64,000 nt of DNA, from positions 230,591 to 294,590 of the forward strand of contig NZ_JAJUKH010000003.1 in NCBI RefSeq assembly GCF_021538675.1, in the 5' to 3' direction. Shown here one piece after another: positions 1 to 7,739 of this stretch (positions are counted from its first letter, which is position 1; each line of letters starts with the position of its first letter). This DNA is from Paenarthrobacter sp. AR 02. GTDB taxonomy: Bacteria; Actinomycetota; Actinomycetes; Actinomycetales; Micrococcaceae. Made by a program: the position numbers and the translations under genes. The notes below the pieces were generated by a model. It made no database searches. It had not been told where the DNA came from and saw only the letters and a program-made list of their open reading frames with translations.

Positions 1-11
1 GGACCGGAGCC

Positions 12-1445
12 ATGAGCACAAATCCCAGCAACACAGACGTCGAGACCTCCAACGGAACCAGCTGGCGGCCGCGCCTGGCCCTGTTGGTGGCGGCAACGTT
101 CTTCATGGAGTTCCTCGACGGCACCATCCTCACCACCGCGATTCCCAGCATTGCCGCGGATTTCCGCGTAGCGCCAGCAGATATCAACATCACCATGACC
201 GCATACCTGGTGACGGTTGCAATGGGAATTCCGCTCAGCAGTTGGCTGGCTGAACGGTTCGGTGCCCGCCGGATCTTCTGCCTCGCCATCTCGGTGTTCA
301 CCGTCGCCTCCCTGCTGTGCGCCGTGAGCACAGACCTGTCCATGCTTACCCTCAGCAGGGTGGCCCAGGGCATGGGCGGGGCCATGATGGTGCCCGTTGG
401 CACCCTGGTGGTGTTGCGCGGGACTCCCAAATCCGAGCTCCTCCGGGCCACCGCCTATTTGGTGTGGCCCGGACTGCTCGCCCCTGTACTGGCTCCGATG
501 GTCGGTGGCGCGCTCACTACCTTCCTGTCCTGGCACTGGATCTTCATCATCAATGTGCCCCTTGGCCTGGCCGCGTTCATTGCTGCGCTCAGGCTGGTGC
601 CCCGGACCCAGTTCGACTCCAAGCGCCGCCTTGACTGGTTTGGGCTCCTGCTGACCACCCTGGGTGTGGGTGCCTTGGTGGTGGGTTTGGAAACATTGGG
701 CGGCCACGCATCCAACGCGATCGCCGTCATCGTGGTCGCCGCAGGGCTGCTGTCACTCGCGGGTGCTGTCTGGTGGATGCGGAAAGCCGACGTTCCCCTG
801 TTCAACCTCGGAGTGTTCCGGACCAGGACGTTCAGGGCGACCTCCACGGGCGGTTTCATTTACCGGCTGACCATCAGTTCGGTGCCGTTTCTGCTGCCGC
901 TGATGTTCCAGGATGGCTTTGGCTGGGACCCCCTCAAAGCCGGTGTGATGGTCGCCGCAGTTTTCGTTGGCAACATCGGAATCAAGCCGGCCACCACGCC
1001 CTTGATCAGGCGCTTCGGGTTCAAGCCGGTGCTCGTCTTCGCTTCGTTCGCTTCCGCCGTAACGTTTGCGTTGTGCGCGTTCCTGGATGCCCAAACTCCC
1101 GAGCCCGTGATCTTCGCTTTGCTGCTCTTCAGCGGAGCTTTCCGCTCCATCGGATTCTCGGCGTACGCCTCGGTGCAGTACGCGGACATCGTCCCGGAAC
1201 AGCTGCCCTCGGCCAACGCGATCTCCGCGACGCTGGTTCAGTTGGCTGCCGCGGCCGGGATCGCGGTGGGAGCTTTGTTCCTGCGGCTATTCGAAGCGAC
1301 GCACCTCCTGGGCGGTGACCAGGTAGCGGCATATAAGGGGGCGTTCATTGCGATGGCCGTCCTGATGCTGATCAGCACGATGGACAGCCTGGCCTTGCAC
1401 CGGCACGCGGGAGCCGAAGTAAGCGGCGGAGCGAAGCGGGGTTAA
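12..1445 (+). CDS. MFS drug/proton antiporter, DHA2 (EmrB/QacA) family
   Basis: A 477-residue polytopic inner-membrane transporter, probably a proton-driven efflux pump for toxic or drug-like compounds. The N-terminal helix carries FLDGTILTTAIPSIA, which matches motif D1 of DHA2 pumps (LDxTIVNVALP). The loop WLAERFGARRIF is the MFS motif A, and RVAQGMGGAMMVPVG matches motif B/C. The hydrophobicity pattern fits 14 transmembrane helices, and length is normal for the family. It resembles the MdtD/HsrA branch more than the longer QacA proteins. A GGAG sits just before the ATG. The substrate cannot be told from sequence. A shared hairpin terminator separates it from the tRNA-Ser gene that converges on it. 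No dedicated regulator is visible because the upstream side lies outside the window. Confidence 0.88.
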   Translation: MSTNPSNTDVETSNGTSWRPRLALLVAATFFMEFLDGTILTTAIPSIAADFRVAPADINITMTAYLVTVAMGIPLSSWLAERFGARRIFCLAISVFTVASLLCAVSTDLSMLTLSRVAQGMGGAMMVPVGTLVVLRGTPKSELLRATAYLVWPGLLAPVLAPMVGGALTTFLSWHWIFIINVPLGLAAFIAALRLVPRTQFDSKRRLDWFGLLLTTLGVGALVVGLETLGGHASNAIAVIVVAAGLLSLAGAVWWMRKADVPLFNLGVFRTRTFRATSTGGFIYRLTISSVPFLLPLMFQDGFGWDPLKAGVMVAAVFVGNIGIKPATTPLIRRFGFKPVLVFASFASAVTFALCAFLDAQTPEPVIFALLLFSGAFRSIGFSAYASVQYADIVPEQLPSANAISATLVQLAAAAGIAVGALFLRLFEATHLLGGDQVAAYKGAFIAMAVLMLISTMDSLALHRHAGAEVSGGAKRG

Positions 1446-1453
1446 ACGCAAAA

Positions 1454-1477
1454 GGTCCCGGTTCGAAAACCGGGACC
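1454..1477. terminator. Bidirectional intrinsic terminator
   Basis: A perfect 10-bp inverted repeat (GGTCCCGGTT / AACCGGGACC) with a 4-nt loop lies between the efflux-pump stop codon and the 3' end of the convergent tRNA-Ser. On the minus strand the stem is followed by TTTT, so it most clearly ends the tRNA transcript. Confidence 0.8.
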
Positions 1478-1483
1478 AATTCG

Positions 1484-1571
1484 CGGAGACGGGGGGATTT
1501 GAACCCCCGGTGGAGTTGTGCCCCACACTTCATTAGCAGTGAAGCCCATTCGGCCGCTCTGGCACGTCTCC
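1484..1571 (-). tRNA. tRNA-Ser (anticodon GCU)
   Basis: An 88-nt class II tRNA. The 7-bp acceptor stem GGAGACG / CGTCTCC is complete, followed by a G discriminator base. The T-arm GGGGGTTCAAATCCCCC is intact. The anticodon loop reads CTGCTAA, giving anticodon GCU, which reads AGC/AGU serine codons. The long variable arm expected for serine tRNAs is present. The 3' CCA is not encoded and must be added after transcription. Confidence 0.95.
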
Positions 1572-1636
1572 CTTTGCTATTGCTAGCCCACCAAGGATAC
1601 GCAGAACCTGCACTCCAGCGCAAAACCAGCTGTCGG

Positions 1637-3868
1637 TCAGTTGCTCCCGGCCAGCGAACGCCACAGGAAATGGTTGCTCCGTGCCTGCAGCGCGGCAGCC
1701 TGCCGGTTGTCCGATGCTCCCGCGTGGCCGCCTTCCAAGGCCTCGTGGAACCAGACGTTTGGGATCCCCATGGCCTGCATGCGGGCGGCCATCTTCCGGG
1801 CTTGGACCGGGCCCACCCGATCGTCGGAAGTGGCAGTCCAAATGAAGGTTTCCGGGTATTCCACGCCGTCGTGCAGGAGGTGGTACGGCGAGAACGTGCG
1901 GATGAACTCCCACTGTTCAGGCACGTCGGGGTCGCCGTACTCGGCGATCCAGGAGTACCCGGCGGACAGCTTGGTGTAGCGGCGCATGTCCAGGAGCGGC
2001 ACCCCGCAGGAAACAGCGCCGAACAGTTCCGGATACTGGGTGAGCATGTTTCCCACCAGCAGCCCGCCGTTGGAACCGCCTACGCAGCCCAGCCGGCGTC
2101 GACTGGTGACGCCGCGGGAGATGAGGTCTTTCGCGACGGCGGCGAAGTCCTCATAGGCGCGGTGCCGGTTCTCCTGGAGCGCGGCGCGGTGCCAGGAGGG
2201 TCCGTATTCGCCGCCACCACGGATGTTGGCCACTACGTAGACGCCGCCACGGGAGTGGGATTCCGTGCCGTTGTCGGAGGGGGCTCCCAGCGTCCGCCGT
2301 TCCAGCCAGGCGCGGCCAACCGTGCCGCTGTATGCGGGTGTACGGGAAATCTCGAACCCGCCGTAGCCGGAGAGCTGGGTGGGGTTCTGGCCGTCCAGGA
2401 CCAGGTCCTTGGAGGCGACCTGGAAGTAGGGGACCTTGGTTCCGTCCGCCGAGACGGCGAAGCGTTGCTGGACCTCATAGTCCGCTTCGTTGAAGAACGA
2501 CGGCGACCGCTTCACTACCGAGTGCTCGCTCCCCACGCCGCCGTCCTCGCCTTGGGACGAGGCAGGGGAGAGCGTTCCACGGGTCAGGGTGGTGGGCGTG
2601 GTGAAACCGGTGGCCACGAGCCAGAAGTCGTTGCCGGCGGAGCCTGGGTCTTCGTCGTCCACGGCGTAGGCGTTCACGTCGTGCAGTGGAGGGCAGGCGT
2701 CCAGCGGCGTTGAAGCCCACGCTCCATGGGAGTCGAGGACTGACGGATTCAACACCCGGATCTCTGAGGAGACATCGCGGAGGAGGTTCAGCAGGAGGTA
2801 GTCCTGCGTCCAGCTCCAGGATTGCAGGGATGTGTGCTCGTCCGGCGAAAACAGCACCGTCAAGGAACGTGTACCCGCCAGGTAGTCCTCGAAGGCAGCC
2901 CCGAGCAAGGACCCTGCCGGGTAAACAGTGCCATCAACGTCCCAGTCCTTCTGGGGGCGGAAAAGCAGCCAGTCGTGGTGGGCGCTGATGTTGACGTCGG
3001 TTGGTACATCGATGGCCACCCAGGATCCGTCCCGCAGCACCCACGTACTGCGGTTGTAGAAGTCGATGTAGTCAACGGCAAAAGTCCGCTCAAAGCCGGG
3101 GGTGGAATCGTGGGCCACCATGGCCAGCATGTGGTCTTCCGGGATTTCGAAAAGCCGTTCAGCATCGGCCAAGGCCTCCCCGCGGCGGAGTTTGACGCCG
3201 GTCCGGGCGTACGAGGACGTGGTGGCCGGGAGCCCGTCCGCGGTGCTGGAGACCAGCAGGGTGTCGGCATCGAGCCAGCTGACGTTGCCCTTGGCAGTGG
3301 GGAGGTCGAAGCCACCCTCAACGAAGGTGCGCGATTCGACGTCGAACTCGCGGTGGCGGTCCGCGTCACCGCCGTCGGGGGACAGCGACACCATGGCCAG
3401 CCGGTACTCGTTTCCGTCCGCAGGGCGGAGGAAACCGGCCCCATGGAAGACCCATTCGACGCCCTCCGCTGCAGCCAGCGCATCAACGTCCAGGAGGACG
3501 TCCCATTCAGGAGCCTCGGTGAGGTAGCTTTCCCATGTGGTGCGGCGCCAGAGTCCCTTGGGGTGTTCCTGGTCTTTCCAGAAGTTGTAGTAGAACCCGC
3601 CGCGCTTGGAGACCATGGCAATGCGGTCCGTTGAGTCCAGGACCTCAAGGATTCCGGCTTCGACGGCGGAGTATTCAGCGTCCTCAAGCAATTCTTCGGT
3701 TCGCGCGTTCTGTTCCCGGACCCATGCAAGCTGCTCTTCGCCATGGATGTCTTCGAGCCAGATGTTTTCATCCGTGGGTTCAGGCGCAACCTCAGCGGCG
3801 TGGCGGGGACGGCCGGGCGCGGCCTCATTCCCGGGAAGTGGCGTCTGATCAGCTTCTGTGGTGGTCAT
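1637..3868 (-). CDS. S9A prolyl oligopeptidase family serine peptidase
   Basis: A 743-residue protein of the prolyl oligopeptidase family, which cuts short peptides, classically after proline. The N-terminal part (about residues 20-430) should form the beta-propeller that screens substrate size. The C-terminal alpha/beta-hydrolase domain carries the nucleophile serine in GGSNGGLL (about residue 598), the aspartate in TSDDRVGPVQA and the histidine in EGGHAGA, so the catalytic triad is complete. There is no signal peptide, so it is probably cytoplasmic. The ATG at 3868 (MTTTEADQ) is preferred over one 12 codons upstream. It is divergent from the FAD/NAD(P)-binding gene across about 60 bp, so the two probably share a promoter region. 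Confidence 0.88.
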   Translation of the reverse strand: MTTTEADQTPLPGNEAAPGRPRHAAEVAPEPTDENIWLEDIHGEEQLAWVREQNARTEELLEDAEYSAVEAGILEVLDSTDRIAMVSKRGGFYYNFWKDQEHPKGLWRRTTWESYLTEAPEWDVLLDVDALAAAEGVEWVFHGAGFLRPADGNEYRLAMVSLSPDGGDADRHREFDVESRTFVEGGFDLPTAKGNVSWLDADTLLVSSTADGLPATTSSYARTGVKLRRGEALADAERLFEIPEDHMLAMVAHDSTPGFERTFAVDYIDFYNRSTWVLRDGSWVAIDVPTDVNISAHHDWLLFRPQKDWDVDGTVYPAGSLLGAAFEDYLAGTRSLTVLFSPDEHTSLQSWSWTQDYLLLNLLRDVSSEIRVLNPSVLDSHGAWASTPLDACPPLHDVNAYAVDDEDPGSAGNDFWLVATGFTTPTTLTRGTLSPASSQGEDGGVGSEHSVVKRSPSFFNEADYEVQQRFAVSADGTKVPYFQVASKDLVLDGQNPTQLSGYGGFEISRTPAYSGTVGRAWLERRTLGAPSDNGTESHSRGGVYVVANIRGGGEYGPSWHRAALQENRHRAYEDFAAVAKDLISRGVTSRRRLGCVGGSNGGLLVGNMLTQYPELFGAVSCGVPLLDMRRYTKLSAGYSWIAEYGDPDVPEQWEFIRTFSPYHLLHDGVEYPETFIWTATSDDRVGPVQARKMAARMQAMGIPNVWFHEALEGGHAGASDNRQAAALQARSNHFLWRSLAGSN

Positions 3869-3928
3869 TGCCCCATCCAAGCAACACTTTTCAACAGTAA
3901 GCAAGTCACGCAGAAGTTAGGCTTGAGC

Positions 3929-5890
3929 GTGGCTAAATCCGAAACCAACCGTGTTGCCCTGCTGGGGGCTGGCCCCCGGGGCACCAGCGTCCTTGAGCGG
4001 TTGCTCGCGAATTGGGCTGCCGGGGGTCAGGCTGTGCGCGCGTCGGGGGCCACCCTGCACATCGACGTGGTGGATCCTTTCCCCGCGGGTTCGGGCCACG
4101 TGTGGCAGCCGGGGCAGTCCCGGCTCTACCTGATGAACACCCAGTCGTTTTATCCGACGCTCATCCCTGAAGATCCCATGCTCGCTCCGCCGCTGGCAGG
4201 TGGTTCGTTCGACAAGTGGCGCGAGGCCCGGCGTCGTGATGGCCTGGGACTGGACGACGCCGAAAAGGCGGAGCTTGCCACGCTCGAATCACACGACTTC
4301 CCCAGCCGTGCCCTGTATGGGCGGTACTTGCGCCAGACCCTGGATGGCTTGCTCGAACGGCTGCCCGACGGCGTCGAGGTCACGTTCCATGAGACCTCCG
4401 CCGTCGCGGCGCGACCGGTGAAGGACGGAACAAAAAACGCGTTCGACGTCGAACTCGCCAACGGTGCCACCCTCACCGTCGGCTCTGTGGTCCTCGCGTT
4501 GGGTCATATCGAGTCCCGGCTGAATCCCGAGCAGAGGTCTTTCAAGAGCGCCGCGGAGGAGCAAGGGCTGCTCTATTTCCCGCCGGCGCCACCCGCCGAC
4601 GTTGACTGGGAGGCGGTGCCGGATAACGAGCCGGTGCTGATCCGCGGAATGGGATTGAACTTCTTCGACGTCATGGGACAGCTGACGGAGGGCCGCGGCG
4701 GGAAGTTCGTCGAGGCCGGTTCTCCGGGGTCGGGGGTGCTGGGGTATCGGGCATCGGGCCGGGAACCCAGGATTATTGCTGCCTCCCGGCGTGGCACTCC
4801 TTACCGGGCCAAGGCGGGGCTGGCGGGTTACTACCCCAGCAGCATCACCATGCGCTACCTGACCGAAGACGCCGTGGACCGGTTTCGTGCGGCCGGAATC
4901 CAGCCCGGTTTCGACCACGATCTTTGGCCGCTGCTGCACCGTGATGCGCTGTGGGCGTATTACTCAACCCTGGCCCGCTCGCAACCCACTGCCATTAAGG
5001 ACCCCGCGCAGTTCCTGGCGGACCTCGAGGACGCACTCCAGCCGCACGCGCACACCACGGCGAAGTGGGAGAACGATGTGGGCGATCTCGTGGAAAAGCA
5101 CGTCGTCGCGTCCCGTCGGCTGAATCTTCGCGGGCTTGCCGCGCCGCTGGCAGGACGTACTTTTGCGTCCAGGCGGGAGCTGGACGCGGTCATCACGGCA
5201 TACCTCGATGATGATGCGCGCCGATCGGCTTTGGGCGAATCGGACCCTGTGAAGATGGCCATCGGTGCACTCCACACCGGCCGGGCAATCCTGAAATCGG
5301 TGGTGGCTGATGGCGGCATCACCGACGAATCCTGGTTGGCAGGGCTTCGCGGCTGGTTCGAGTCCTTCGTAGAGGGGCTGGCCAGTGGAGCGCCCGCGCT
5401 GCGTTCGGAGCAGCTGGCCGCCCTTGCCCGGGCCGGCGTCGTAAGTTTTGTTGGACCGGACCCGAAGTTCAGTGTGGACCGGAGTGCAAAACTGTTCCGT
5501 GCGGTTTCGCCGTGGGTGCGCGACGCGCCGGTGGAAGCGCGAACCCTGATCGAGGCGATGTCGCCTGCCAACAGGGTGGGCATCAATATGTCACCGCTGC
5601 TGGAGCAGCTCATGGCTGACGGGTTGGTCCGAACCAAGATCATGATGAGCGTCGAAGGTACCCCGATGCAGACCACTGGTTTGGACGTCGTGCCACATCC
5701 GTACCGGCCCTTGGCGGCGAACGGGTCTGCCAACGAAAACCTGTACGTGCTGGGCCTGCAGTTGTCCGCCTCGCAATGGGGCACTGCCATCGCTGCGGAA
5801 GCCACGCCCCGAACCGGTCCGGCCTATGCCAGTGGACAAAGGACCCTCCGGGATGCCGATGAGATTGCCCGTAGCATTCTGGCGTTATGA
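3929..5890 (+). CDS. FAD/NAD(P)-binding protein of unknown function (NAD_binding_9-like)
   Basis: A 653-residue protein opening with VALLGAGPRGTSVLERLL, a dinucleotide-binding Rossmann motif placed as in FAD/NAD(P)-binding proteins of the NAD_binding_9 type. Further on, GSVVLALGHIESRLN resembles the second dinucleotide-binding strand of flavoprotein oxidoreductases. The C-terminal half has no motif I can name. No membrane segment or signal peptide is seen. The start is uncertain: GTG at 3929 and TTG at 3923 both lie near a weak AGAAG ribosome site. Such proteins are widespread in actinobacteria and sometimes linked to amine or siderophore chemistry, but nothing here identifies a substrate. 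Its only close neighbour is the divergent prolyl oligopeptidase. Confidence 0.72.
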   Translation: MAKSETNRVALLGAGPRGTSVLERLLANWAAGGQAVRASGATLHIDVVDPFPAGSGHVWQPGQSRLYLMNTQSFYPTLIPEDPMLAPPLAGGSFDKWREARRRDGLGLDDAEKAELATLESHDFPSRALYGRYLRQTLDGLLERLPDGVEVTFHETSAVAARPVKDGTKNAFDVELANGATLTVGSVVLALGHIESRLNPEQRSFKSAAEEQGLLYFPPAPPADVDWEAVPDNEPVLIRGMGLNFFDVMGQLTEGRGGKFVEAGSPGSGVLGYRASGREPRIIAASRRGTPYRAKAGLAGYYPSSITMRYLTEDAVDRFRAAGIQPGFDHDLWPLLHRDALWAYYSTLARSQPTAIKDPAQFLADLEDALQPHAHTTAKWENDVGDLVEKHVVASRRLNLRGLAAPLAGRTFASRRELDAVITAYLDDDARRSALGESDPVKMAIGALHTGRAILKSVVADGGITDESWLAGLRGWFESFVEGLASGAPALRSEQLAALARAGVVSFVGPDPKFSVDRSAKLFRAVSPWVRDAPVEARTLIEAMSPANRVGINMSPLLEQLMADGLVRTKIMMSVEGTPMQTTGLDVVPHPYRPLAANGSANENLYVLGLQLSASQWGTAIAAEATPRTGPAYASGQRTLRDADEIARSILAL

Positions 5891-5900
5891 CGCACCGGGG

Positions 5901-5929
5901 TTGCAGTGCCGCCCGGCCTTCGTTAGTGT
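5901..5929 (+). promoter_or_regulatory. Promoter of the riboswitch-cycA transcript
   Basis: A -35 element TTGCAG (5901-5906) and a -10 element TAGTGT (5924-5929) are separated by exactly 17 bp. They sit just upstream of the glycine riboswitch, so transcription should begin near 5936 and include the whole aptamer. Confidence 0.6.
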
Positions 5930-5967
5930 GTGAGCTGCATCACCCCAGCGGTGGTGCGCGCTTTTGA

Positions 5968-6156
5968 TCCGCGGCGGGAGAGCCCTGCCGGTACATCACC
6001 ACAGGCGCCGTAGGAGCAAACCCTCCCCAGGAATCTCTCAGGCCCATGTACCGCCGCGGCGAGGCAACTCTGGAAAGCAGCCCGGAAAGTCGGGCTCACC
6101 GAAGGTGCAAGCAGGCCCATGCCCGCGGAAACTCTCAGGTCCATCTACAGAGCGGG
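5968..6156 (+). promoter_or_regulatory. Tandem glycine riboswitch upstream of cycA
   Basis: Two consecutive glycine aptamers. The first has a 9-bp P1 stem (CCGCGGCGG at 5969-5977 with CCGCCGCGG at 6051-6059), the GGGAGAG entry motif, the GCGCCG core and the closing TCTCAGGCCC. The second has P1 CTCTG (6068-6072) pairing with CAGAG (6148-6152), the CTCACCGAAGG core and the closing ACTCTCAGGTCC. A short linker of a few bases joins them, the typical cooperative tandem layout. The RNA leads directly into the permease gene, so it should tune glycine/alanine uptake to the glycine level. No clear terminator hairpin with a T-run follows, so control of translation initiation is more likely than termination. 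Confidence 0.9.
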
Positions 6157-6207
6157 GAGGAACCCGAATCTTGTGGCACCCAGTGCCGCCTGAACGATGG
6201 AGTTCCT

Positions 6208-7674
6208 TTGACGATTCAGCGCCCACCTTCAACCGGTACCGATTCCCCGCATCTTGAGCGGCAACTCAGCAACCGCCACATCCAGCTCATCGCCATCGGC
6301 GGAGCCATTGGAACAGGCCTTTTCATGGGCTCCGGCAAAACCATCTCAGCCGCCGGCCCCTCCGTCATCTTCGTCTACATGATCATCGGCTTCATGCTGT
6401 TCTTCGTCATGCGTGCCATGGGCGAACTGCTGCTGAGCAACCTCAACTACAAATCCTTCAGTGACTTCGCTGCTGACCTCCTGGGCCCCTGGGCCGGCTT
6501 CTTCACCGGCTGGACCTACTGGTTCTGCTGGGTCATCACGGGGATCGCGGACGTCATCGCAATCGCAGGCTATTCGCAGGAGCTGTGGCCTTCCCTGCCC
6601 CTCTGGGTGCCGGGGCTCATTACCATCGGCATCCTCCTGCTGCTGAACCTGGCAACGGTGAAGGCGTTCGGCGAAACCGAGTTCTGGTTCGCCCTCATCA
6701 AGATCGTCGCCATCGCGGCCCTGATTATTGTTGGCCTCTTCATGATCTTCAGTGGCTTCCAGTCCGACGCCGGACCCGCCAGCTTCACCAACCTTTGGAG
6801 CCACGGAGGATTCTTCCCGAACGAATTCATGGGCTTCGTCGCCGGATTCCAGATCGCGGTCTTCGCTTTCGTGGGCATCGAACTGGTGGGCACTACTGCG
6901 GCCGAGGCCAAGGACCCGGAAAAGAACCTGCCCAAGGCCATCAACTCGATTCCCATCCGTGTGCTCCTCTTCTACGTGGGCGCGCTGATCATCCTCATGT
7001 CCGTCACGCCATGGACCCAGTTCGCTGCCGGTCACAGCCCCTTCATTGCCATGTTTTCGCTGGCCGGCCTGGGTGCAGCAGCCACCATCGTCAACCTGGT
7101 GGTCCTCACGTCAGCCATGTCCTCAGCCAACTCCGGGATCTACTCCACGTCCCGCATGGTGTTCGGCCTGGCCCAGGAAGGCGATGCCCCCAAGGTCTTT
7201 GGCGCGCTCTCCGGACGCAAAGTACCCCGCAACGCACTGTTCCTGTCCTGCGTCCTGTTGCTGTCCGGCGTCGTGCTCATGTACGCCGGCCAGGATGTCG
7301 GCAAGGCGTTCGACATGGTGACCACCGTGTCAGCTGTCTGCTTCGTCTTCGTTTGGTCGATCATCCTGGCCAGCTACTTGGCTTTCCGGAAGCGCCGCCC
7401 ACACCTTCACGAGTCTTCGGCGTTCAAAATGCCCGGCGGAGTGGCCATGGTGTGGGTGGTGTTCGCATTCTTTGCCTTCGTGCTGTGGACGCTGACCACC
7501 CAGCCGGACACGCTCGCAGCCCTGCTCGCAACGCCGCTGTGGTTCGTGATCCTTGGGATTGCGTGGGCGGTACTCCGGCGCCGCCCAACGCACCTGGCGC
7601 GGTACGCGGCTTTCCAGGCTGAGCTGCGCAGCGATGCTGCCAAGGTCCAGGATCCGGAGCCGGCAAACAAGTAA
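6208..7674 (+). CDS. cycA: Glycine/D-serine/D-alanine permease CycA
   Basis: A 488-residue amino acid:proton symporter of the APC superfamily in the inner membrane. It matches enterobacterial CycA over long stretches as I remember that protein: RHIQLIAIGGAIGTGLFMGS near the N-terminus, then MRAMGELLLSNL, GWTYWFCWV, FVGIELVGTTAAE and SSANSG. Twelve hydrophobic helices can be counted. Translation most likely starts at TTG 6208, because GGAG lies 5 nt upstream; no ATG is available nearby. The gene is preceded by a tandem glycine riboswitch, which strongly supports glycine as a substrate. A strong hairpin terminator follows at 7682. The gene is monocistronic. Confidence 0.93.
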   Translation: MTIQRPPSTGTDSPHLERQLSNRHIQLIAIGGAIGTGLFMGSGKTISAAGPSVIFVYMIIGFMLFFVMRAMGELLLSNLNYKSFSDFAADLLGPWAGFFTGWTYWFCWVITGIADVIAIAGYSQELWPSLPLWVPGLITIGILLLLNLATVKAFGETEFWFALIKIVAIAALIIVGLFMIFSGFQSDAGPASFTNLWSHGGFFPNEFMGFVAGFQIAVFAFVGIELVGTTAAEAKDPEKNLPKAINSIPIRVLLFYVGALIILMSVTPWTQFAAGHSPFIAMFSLAGLGAAATIVNLVVLTSAMSSANSGIYSTSRMVFGLAQEGDAPKVFGALSGRKVPRNALFLSCVLLLSGVVLMYAGQDVGKAFDMVTTVSAVCFVFVWSIILASYLAFRKRRPHLHESSAFKMPGGVAMVWVVFAFFAFVLWTLTTQPDTLAALLATPLWFVILGIAWAVLRRRPTHLARYAAFQAELRSDAAKVQDPEPANK

Positions 7675-7681
7675 CCACAAG

Positions 7682-7714
7682 ACGGGCCCCCACGAAGAAC
7701 TCGTGGGGGCCCGT
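7682..7714 (+). terminator. Intrinsic terminator after cycA
   Basis: A perfect 14-bp stem (7682-7695 with 7701-7714) with a 5-nt loop, followed by TTTC. It lies between cycA and the convergent nuclease gene and may serve both. Confidence 0.85.
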
Positions 7715-7739
7715 TTCTTGGGGTCATGCTAAGAGGTGC

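Noticed and set aside
1499..2713. 404-codon open frame antisense to the prolyl oligopeptidase
   Set aside because: It is an antisense shadow caused by high GC: it starts within the tRNA-Ser gene, has no recognisable motif, and lies wholly against a gene with an intact catalytic triad.
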